DNA of 64,000 bases from Schistosoma haematobium. Its lineage: Eukaryota; Platyhelminthes; Trematoda; Strigeidida; Schistosomatidae. Below are positions 56,701 through 64,000 of this stretch, in pieces. The notes under the pieces were generated by a model. It did not search any database. It was not told the origin of the DNA and saw nothing but the letters and a program-made list of their open reading frames with translations. A program made the position numbers and the translations under genes. Numbering within the stretch: position 1 is the stretch's first letter; every line of letters starts with the position of its first letter. The DNA lies in the NCBI RefSeq assembly GCF_000699445.3, contig NC_067196.1, forward strand, positions 38,956,616 through 39,020,615, given 5' to 3'.

Positions 56701-59700
56701 AACAGTCGGTTATGTGCTGTTAGATTAGAAAGTTCCATCAAAGTGAGAAGAAATCGGCGTGAGAAACGATATCTTCTCGTCATCTCCGCCTATGCCCCGA
56801 CAGATTGCAGCCCGGATGCAATCAAGGATGAGTTTTACCACCAGTTATCTGTTCTTCTCCAGAAAGTGCGTTCGACAGATATTGTAGTACTAGCCGGAGA
56901 CTTGAATGCTCAGGTCGGGTATCTAGGCACAGAAGCGAGTCGTTTAGGTGGCCAATGGGGACTTGTTGGTCGCAAGACAGATAACGGGGACCGTCTACTG
57001 CAACTGTGCATAGACCACAACATCTTTCTGGCTAGCATCAACTTTCGGCGCAGTCATCGCCGATGTGCCACCTGCCGTCCCCCTTCTGCATCTCAAGCCT
57101 GGACTCAGATTGATCACATCGCGATCAGCTAGCGCTGGCGTGGTTGTGTACAAGATTGCCGCTCCTTTTGGAGTACCTATCTGGACTCTGACCATGCCTT
57201 GGTCTGCGCCAATCTTACCTTACTTTTCAGTGGACAACGAAGTGACCGCCACCAATGGATTGATGTTAGCAAGCTGGTTGCAACTTCTGTTGCTAGTAAG
57301 TATCGAACCGAGCTAGTTTCTAGGCTAGCTACCATTCCACCGAAAAGTATAGATGAGCATTGGTTGCAATTGCACGACGCCATGAAAATGGCGGGTACAG
57401 TCAGTTATGGGTTCGCGAAACGTCCCGCTTATAAGCACTGGGTTTCTTCTGGTTCCTTACAACTCATTGAAGCCCATCGGTCTACTCCGGGTGACCGTGA
57501 GTTTGACCATAAACGAAGGATGTTACGTAAGGAAATTGGGCAAAGCTTGTGTAAGGACCGAGAAGCCTGGTGGTCGAAGCGTGCTAATGAGCTGGAAGCA
57601 GCAGCTGCATCTGGTAATTACCGGAAGCTCTTCCAGCTCATCCGAGCCACTGCAGCAAGAAGTCTGGTGTGAGCGAAACAATCTGCGAGGATGACGGGAT
57701 GCCAATCACTAACATCCGTCGACGTCTTGGACGATGGGCAGAATTTTTCGAAGGGCAGTCCAACTGGCCTGCTGCTCCGGTAACATCGGTCAAACTGTCC
57801 TGCCCTCCATGATCGATGAAGACTGATCCACCAAATGAGGCGGAAGTTCGCAAGGAACTCCAACTCTTGAAGCGTTACAAATCACCTGGCCCAGATGACT
57901 TACCTCCGGCTCTTTTTAAAGATGGTGGTGACTTTCTGACTAAGGAATTGACGACGTTGTTTACAAAGGTTTGGGAACTAGAGAGTGTACCAACGTCATG
58001 GAATAAGTCGATAGTTGTCCCTATCTTTAAAAAGGGTTCACGTCATTCCTGTAACAACTATCGGGGGATAAGTCTACTTCCGATTGCGTCCAAGCTATTG
58101 GCTTCCGTCATACTTCGTAGGTTGTTCAAAACCCGAGAAAGATTGACTCGCGAGGAGCAGGCTGGGTTTCTTTCTGGTCGAGGATGTATTGATCATATCT
58201 TCACCCTCCGCCAAATGTCAGGACACCGCCATACTTATCAAAGGCCAACAATCGTAGTGTTTCTTGATATCAGGGCTGCCTTCGATTCGTTGGATAGGAT
58301 TGTTCTCTGGGATTGCCTATTGGAGAAGGGTGTACCTGAGAAGTTTATTAACATCCTAAAAGCCCTATATACAAACACCTCAGGCAGAGTGAGGGCATAC
58401 AACCACCTCTCTCCATTGTTCCATTCAAGCAGTGGGGTTAGGCAGGGTTGCCCAATCTCACCATTCCTCTTCAACTTTGCCATTGATGACATTTTAGAAA
58501 CAGCTCTGATGGATGTAAGTAATGGTGGTGTGGATTTGTTGCCTGGAGAAAGACTTCTCGACCTTGAGTATGCGGATGATATTGTCTTACTGTACGATAA
58601 TGCCCAAGGCATGCAATCCGCACTTAATCAGTTGGCAATCAGTGTCCGTAGGTATGGTATGTGCTTCGTACCTTCGAAGTGCAAAGTACTTCTACAAGAC
58701 TGGCAGGATTCTAATCCTGTACTCACCCTGGATGGTGAGCAGATAGAAGTAGTCGAGAAGTTCGTGTATCTGGGTAGCTGCATAAGTGCTGGTGGGGGTG
58801 TGAGTGATGAGATCAGTGCACGTATGGTGAAAGCCCGAGTGACTTATGCCAATCTGGGCCACCTTTGGCGCCTTCGTGATGTTAGTCTGGCCGTAAAAGG
58901 TCGGATCCACAACGCGTCGGTGAGAGCAGTTTTGCTCTATGCTTGTGAAACCTGGCCTCCCCGAGTTGAGGATGTTAGAAGACTCTCTGTGTTCGATCAT
59001 CGTTGTCTCCGAAGGATTGCTGACATCCAGTGGCAACACCATGTCAGTAATGCAGAGGTTCGGCATCGTGTGTTCGGTCACAGGGATGATAATGCAATTG
59101 GTGTCACCATCTTGAAACACCGACTTCGGTGGCTTGGACATGTTCTACGAATGTCGTCCCAGAGAATTCCACGCCGTGCATTATTTGCCGACTCTGGGAC
59201 TGGTTGGAAAAAGCGGAGAGGTGGTCAGTGTATGACATGGTGTCTTAGCATGAAAGAAAGCTGCAAAGGACTGGCTTGTGTCGGTCCTTCACGACTCCCT
59301 GGTTGGGGTCCGAGAGATGGTGCTACACAGTGGCTAGAGACGTTGTCAGATATGGCTCAGAATAGAAGCCAATGGCGATCCTGCTGTAACCTTCTTTTAC
59401 TTTATTCATAAAAAAGTGGTTGTGTCTTCCTTAACTGAAAGATTTCTTCTGATTGTAACTTTCCGTTCCCTCATTATTACTACACTACCTTACACCAATC
59501 TCTTCGTTATTGTTTTTTTTTACACCCCTTACCTTTTTTTCTCTTCGAATTCTCATTGTTTTGTGTGGCTATATATATTGGCGCTCTCTTGTACCAATAT
59601 TTATGTGTTCAAATAAATAAATTCGTTTTTCATTTAAACGCAGCAGATTTATTAAGATACATATTACATATTATTACGGGTCTCGATCTAAGCCATCCTG

Positions 59701-62700
59701 TGTAGTATGTTTGATCATTTTAAGAATATCGGGATAATGGTTTTGACCATTTAGTCACCGTTGTGATTGCCTGTAAACATTTCCTCTATTTTCAGATAAA
59801 ACTGATGTCACATATTTCCACTAGTATTGTAAATAAAGTTTCTATTCATGAGATTTTTGTTTCTCTGTATAAAGGAAGAATGGATTCAAATTCGTTAAAG
59901 GGAGCTTTACGAATGAATTAGCTCCAAAATTTATTACTTTTTAAAAGGACGGTGATAAAGTATTTGAGCCACATGTTCCTCGAAAAATGTTTTTATCATA
60001 CTCAGATTTTATTGTCAAATAATTTATCTTCCAAGCAAGTCACGCCTTATCGTCAACTGTTTTTTCAAGGATCAAATGGTAAAAATGTAGAACACATACT
60101 TTTTTAGAAAGGTGCCTGACAATAATAACCTTGTTCTATGTAAAATGACTTGTCTTAAAAAGGGCAGTGGGTTTTTTATTTATTCATTCGGCTTCCAACC
60201 AGTAGTTATCATTTTCAAACCTTATCTAATCTAACTCAGAAAAGTTAAGTAGTATTATCAGTCTCCACACAATGTGGCTCACAGTCAACTGCTTAAACAT
60301 GTACCCAGTAAATGAGTCATAAAATGATACTAAGATTTAGTGCAGGTACAATTTCCCGATGCATTCTCTATATATGGTGCTGACGAATCACTTTGCACGC
60401 GGTAAATCTTAAAATAGTCCTAACACTGTCTGTTTGTATAGTATAAAATCCATACAAGTGATACAAAAACTTAAAACATAATCATTTTACGAAACTACAT
60501 AGTCACGGGGAATCCCTCGTCCTAGTCAGTCAATCGTAGTCAAAATAGAGCCTGAGACTAATGTCTATTGGCCCAAATTATTATATCACATAGTAACGAT
60601 GAGGTAGAACCAATAAAACAAGTCGAAACAATGTAGTAGGGATGATAATAAGGGAGACTAACTATTAAGAGTGTATTTAAAAAAGATAATGAAAAATTAT
60701 ATATGAAGAAATACCGAGACTCAAGATGAAGAGCAAGATAAAGAGTGGATGTGCGCCATTGTGAACGATTATTATCTGTACCATTCGTCTTTAACAATTG
60801 GTTACGAAAATTGTGCTGGTCCCAACCAGGTAGTCTACATTAACCTAAATGACCTAGATCACCAATCAAAGACTTCATAGATTGGTCCCACGTCATGGTT
60901 CAACAGCACTTGAACTCCTTACCTACTCCTACGCTAGTTAACGACGCGTTTTGAGGCAGTCGGTGCTTGGTCATGTCTCAATCATGTTAGTCGATGAAGA
61001 TCCACTTCCTTATCAATCGATGTCATCTTTTCCTGTTACGTTATGCTTAACTCTGGCATTACTAGTTCAGTTTTCCCATAATGTATGAACAGTACTTGAG
61101 AGACACCCACGATAAAGAAAACTTAAGCATACATATGTCTTTTGATTTCAGAGGCCTTGCTCAGCAGTCCTTCAGCACTAAGTAACGTGTAATATCGTAC
61201 GAATAATAGATATATGCCATAATTGGTCATTAATACGTCAAACATGGGTAAATCAAGGTTTTGTAAAGTCTTGGTGGTAAGGATTTACAATGTAATTTGA
61301 TTGGTAAACTATCCAAATAAGAACAGACCTAGCGCAATCTGTTTTAGCAAAGAAATTTGGGCATCTATTTTCACTTTACTTATTAGTAGGACTAGACGAT
61401 GATTCTTGCATTTTCAAAATTACTTGCTGAGCTAGAGGAAAATAAATTCAACTAACTTGTTAAATGATAATAATCTGTGAAGATAAATATTTAGTGGAAA
61501 TTGGGCGTTTTTGTGACAATTGGTTTACTAATTACTAACTACCTCATGATTGCTCCAGTCTTATCTTTCAATAATTGCTTATGTTTATTTCTACTTGGTA
61601 ATTCTACTTATCATTCAAGGGGGAATCATCTGCCTTTTATCTCATTCGATATCGATTTGAAATGTGAAATAATATTTTAAATATGTTAACTTAATAACAT
61701 TAGTTTTGGTTATGCTTGACAATCCAACCATTAGTCTGTTGGATTATTGTCATTTCATAATTATGCATTATTGAATTCTTTCTTAGTTGGTAATAAAACT
61801 TTGGATCTTATTGTTTCATCAATAGAATTTTGACCTCATAATATTTTAATTATCGACATTTTTTCTTCTGATCATGAAATATTCTCTGTGGTTAATTAAC
61901 TCACACTGAGAACTCTTAGTTTTTCATGCACTAATTATTATTGAGACTTACTTTGTTTCACTTTTTAAGTTTGCTATAAACCTTTGCATCTATAATAATG
62001 TGTGTGTTTGCAGCACAGTGCCAGACTGATTGTATACTATGAATTTTCATTTCAACCAAGATCCAATAGAAAAGACTACATAATATGACGTTGATAAGCT
62101 TATTGATCAATATTTATTTCTGGAAATTTGATCTAATGTTTAACTAGTCGCATCCTTGTCTTTGAGGTCATAGTCACAGAATAATTATCTTTGGAATAAA
62201 TTTGGTCAGTGAATTTACTGTCCGTAATTTTTCACCAGCTTATATTTTGAGGTACGCTCACATTTATTTCGTGGTCAGAAATTTTCGTGGTAGTTTTCCA
62301 TCATTATCTCCTTGATCGAAAAAGTTATGGATTGGTTAAAACGTGAGATTGAATCGTCTTCTAGTATGAAGTTTAGGTTTGTTAATTTGTTTTTTTTTCG
62401 TGTATAGGATTCTCAGTTTGAAAAGGATTTACTTTTCAGCTTTCTGGATAATGAGGCTTATGATTTTATGGGTTCATCTAGATTTTCATATGATTTATCT
62501 TCTGGAAATATTGCTCGCTATACTGGGGATCCAGTGATTTGGAATAATGTGTATGCTGTCATAGAGCTAGGTGAACTTGGATTGTCGCGAAAGCGGGATA
62601 ATTATTCTATGTTTTTCATGTTAACAGATGATAAAACTTACAATGTGGTTAGTGTTTTTACGATTTTCATTCTTGTTTATTTTATATTTTCCGAGTAACT

Positions 62701-64000
62701 AGCATGTTTGCTTTAATTTGGCCGGTTTCATATATTTTTCCAGTTATCCAAAAGATTCATCTAGCTTCTTTAAGTCAATCTCAACTTCTTTTATCAGATA
62801 ACGCGTTATCTTTACTATTTAGGTAAGTAAAGTAATTGATGTACTCCTCATGAATAGATATGATTCAGTGTTTCTATGTTCGGAGGAATAATATGTAGAG
62901 TTCTGCTCACCTGTCCGATTCCTGGATTTGAACCCATATTGAGGATTGTGTTCTGTGCGAATTCTGAGCCAGCTTTTCCAATGAATAAACGTTGATTTAT
63001 CAAGAGTCCGTTGTAATTTTTTAAAATCTCAAGTGCATGTGCCACGCTTTGGTATAAAGTATGGAAACAATGATGTTATCTACCGTAAAACAGCACTCAC
63101 TGTGTACTCATAATATATAACATTTGGAAACTGGTTTGCTGCCTATGTTTATTTTTAAATTAAGCAGTCTTTAACATCTTAGCTTAACATTATATTTTCC
63201 GTATTACCAATTCTGTAGAGCTTCACTTACTACCTGGCTTAAAAGTTAATGGTAGACAAGGAAAAGTATTTGTGGATAATTCATAATGGTGTTATATATC
63301 CTAAAGTTGTTTCCTGTTGAAGTATTGTATAATACATATACCACTGTCATTAAAGTACATCATCTACTTCATTTACAATATTAAGAGTAGTCGAGGCATA
63401 GATATGTATCTCGGAATTTAACGGAGGTAGTTACCTCAACATGAGTTTTATTGGGTTACATTTTTAGTGCATCTATATTGAATATTATACTCAGAGAGCT
63501 GAAGATAATTTGCCATATCATCCGTGAAGAGGTTCGATATGAAAAGTAGTTGATAACTGGTCATTGTTGCGTCAGCACTTCTAATTTATCCAACGCTTTT
63601 TGTAATTAAAACAATCCCACTTTTGAGTAGATATTATTCTAAGCTTCACGACTTTCTCTAAATAACATATGTAGTCTTCAAAATATATCTTCTACACGTT
63701 GATTACTTCATTTCCACCAGACTATTGAGTTTTCACATAACATTTGTTCAACGATGCTAACTGAAAAATAATTTGGTAGTTATTGAATCTAAACACAGAT
63801 ATCTTGTAGCTTTTTTATAAACGATTTATATTGTTATGCACCTGCAAAGTCATTTTTTTCAATTTGTAGACTCGAAATCTTACGGATAATATTTTCCATC
63901 ACCTAACTGCTGCGAGTGAAACTAACCAAAAAGTTGATATAAAAAGACCATTAAACAAATTACGAGAGTTACCACTACCTCCAATATCATCAATGCAAAC
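50799..64000 (+). CDS. NCSTN: Nicastrin, gamma-secretase subunit (5' part, runs off window)
   Basis: Exons are 50799-51341, 51376-51525, 53452-53703, 62408-62647 and 63870 to beyond 64000, all joining in phase 0. Introns are 34, 1926, 8704 and 1222 bp. ATG 50799 is chosen because the frame upstream begins only with TTG, and MFALHRVILILVFLCISLDP is a good signal peptide. Then come FCTRKLNLTGQVGCSSDING (human CVRLLNATHQIGCQSS), CLIEINNPMSAVGSSETCFR, EIFCDEL, VFVLTRMDSRSIF (human TRLDSRSFF), and NEAYDFMGSSR with E331 and DFMGS at 334-338, equivalent to human E333 and the DYIGS motif. IELGELGL follows, and the last exon ends in LPLPPISSMQ (human QPLPPSSLQ). Nicastrin is the type I glycoprotein ectodomain that gates substrates of presenilin/gamma-secretase. 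The remaining ectodomain and the membrane segment lie beyond the window. Introns 2 and 3 are loaded with LINE copies. Confidence 0.95.
51990..53000 (-). mobile_element. CR1-type LINE fragment in nicastrin intron 2
   Basis: Antisense to nicastrin. The minus-strand frame 53004-52693 has KLSILLFANNIKVWKTTSS, the RT catalytic region with LFADDxKxW changed to LFANN. Toward 52300-52000 the minus strand reads YRKTRGDLILALWILNNDL, the CR1 C-terminus, and then a 3' UTR. The catalytic DD is lost and stops are frequent, so the copy is dead. Confidence 0.7.
53905..54437 (+). mobile_element. LINE 3' end fragment in nicastrin intron 3
   Basis: Same subfamily as 40208-41228: GATGAGGTTGTGAATCTTCA, then the RCLGHVLR.P and GRCR..GWG regions in broken frames. 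It ends ACGTTGTAG plus CTGACTGACTGAC. It is 5'-truncated and lies in the nicastrin sense orientation. Confidence 0.8.
54438..55759. other. Nicastrin intron sequence, nothing recognised
   Basis: AT-rich intronic DNA between two LINE copies. Confidence 0.45.
56362..57672 (+). pseudogene. LINE AP-like endonuclease and linker
   Basis: The endonuclease landmarks are in order: LAAFNVRTFMQVGQQ, CCLSETRIQDSG (catalytic E), ISAYAPTD, VVLAGDLNAQVG and QIDHIAIS. There a TAG at 57130 interrupts the frame. The same frame then continues through LDSDHALVCANL, the terminal SDH box, and a linker to ATAARSLV. TGA at 57670 marks a frameshift into the frame that leads toward the RT. All catalytic boxes are readable, so damage is limited to one stop and one shift here. 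Confidence 0.85.
57816..59411 (+). pseudogene. LINE reverse transcriptase, open for 531 codons
   Basis: The ATG-initiated frame is unbroken. It reads KSPGPDDLPPALFKDGG, YRGISLLPIASKLLASV, EEQAGFLSGRGCIDHIF, TIVVFLDIRAAFDSLDR, SGVRQGCPISPFLF and YADDIVLLYDNA (the catalytic YADD). The C-terminal block has RFV/KFVYLGSCISAGGG, LLYACETWPPRVEDVRRLSV and LRWLGHVLRMSSQRIPRR. In life it would be the distal part of the EN-RT polyprotein. Upstream it is cut off by a stop at about 57810 and the shift near 57665. The RT domain itself shows no missing key residue. Confidence 0.88.
59631..62407. other. Nicastrin intron 3 remainder; possible old repeat 60540-61100
   Basis: 60540-61100 has higher GC and transposon-like texture (GTTAACGACGCGTTTTGAGG, CATGTTAGTCGATGAAGATC) but no reading frame or family I can assign. 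The rest is AT-rich. A pyrimidine-rich acceptor precedes 62408. Confidence 0.4.
62648..63869. other. Nicastrin intron 4
   Basis: Donor gttagt, acceptor tttgtag. No repeat or gene recognised within. Confidence 0.6.

Larger units (their letters stand above)
55760..59630 (+). mobile_element. Nearly complete LINE (EN-RT) in nicastrin intron 3
   Basis: A 5' UTR (about 55760-56361) is followed by an endonuclease (56362 on), a linker, an RT (57816-59411), a 3' UTR and a short AAATAAATAAAT tail (about 59613-59624). It is in the sense orientation relative to nicastrin. Related fragments lie at 10540, 16197 and 37465, making this the best-preserved member of its family in the window. The clade looks RTE-like (single EN-RT polyprotein) but I cannot settle it by eye. 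Confidence 0.9.

Noticed and set aside
62744..62822. Possible extra nicastrin exon ending at a good donor (AG/gtaagt)
   Set aside because: From the natural acceptor it reads into TAG in the required phase, and using a weaker acceptor leaves phase 2, which forces stops in the exon at 63870. Joining 62647 directly to 63870 keeps phase 0 and gives a better match to the family (TDDKTYNV then TRNLTDN .. PLPPISS).

Overview
The window looks like an AT-rich genomic segment of a parasitic flatworm, most likely a schistosome. The evidence is convergent. Host genes carry GT..AG introns of only 28-36 bp beside introns of several kb. tRNA-derived SINEs carry a hammerhead-ribozyme core (the Sm-alpha type of arrangement). 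The window is packed with RTE-like and CR1-like LINEs, a Penelope-like element and Ty3/gypsy fragments of the sort known from schistosomes. Species cannot be fixed from sequence alone. No rRNA, tRNA gene or CRISPR array was seen.

Host genes. (1) FCF1/UTP24, the PIN-domain 18S-rRNA processing factor, is complete on the minus strand at 42752-43451: four exons, three introns of 36, 33 and 34 bp, 198 aa. (2) Nicastrin, the gamma-secretase subunit, starts at 50799 on the plus strand and runs off the right edge. Five exons are placed with matching phases, including a 34-bp intron and an 8.7-kb intron full of transposons. (3) An unrecognised gene on the minus strand (6533-8862) shows three terminal exons joined by phase-1 introns, then a stop and AATAAA. 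A duplicated, frameshifted copy lies at 27260-29011 and a diverged relative of the last exon at 2036-2193.

Layout. 1-6.3 kb: AT-rich DNA, the diverged exon, a decayed gypsy-like LTR element (2.9-5.5 kb) and a SINE. 6.35-10.38 kb: duplicon A copy 1 with the unknown gene. 10.5-12.4 kb: broken minus-strand LINE. 14.43-17.05 kb: duplicon B copy 1 (SINE with hammerhead, AAT microsatellite, LINE fragment). 19.8-25.3 kb: LINE fragments, then a Penelope-like element interrupted by a nearly full-length RTE and a gypsy RNase H fragment. 27.08-30.53 kb and 35.72-38.32 kb: second copies of A and B in the same order and orientation. Between them at 32696-35023 is an internally deleted Ty3/gypsy element with both LTRs and a 4-bp target duplication. 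39.6-41.2 kb: LINE with an inverted 5' part. 42.7-47.2 kb: FCF1 with an RTE-CR1 LINE chimera ending about 45 bp before its start codon. 47.7-49.2 kb: gypsy pol remnant. 50.8-64 kb: nicastrin, whose introns hold an antisense CR1 fragment, a LINE 3' end and a nearly complete sense LINE (55.8-59.6 kb).

The host genes are functionally separate (ribosome biogenesis; intramembrane proteolysis; unknown). The dominant story is repeat-driven remodelling: two collinear duplicated blocks about 21 kb apart, nested and chimeric retroelements, and retroelements that abut or fill host genes.
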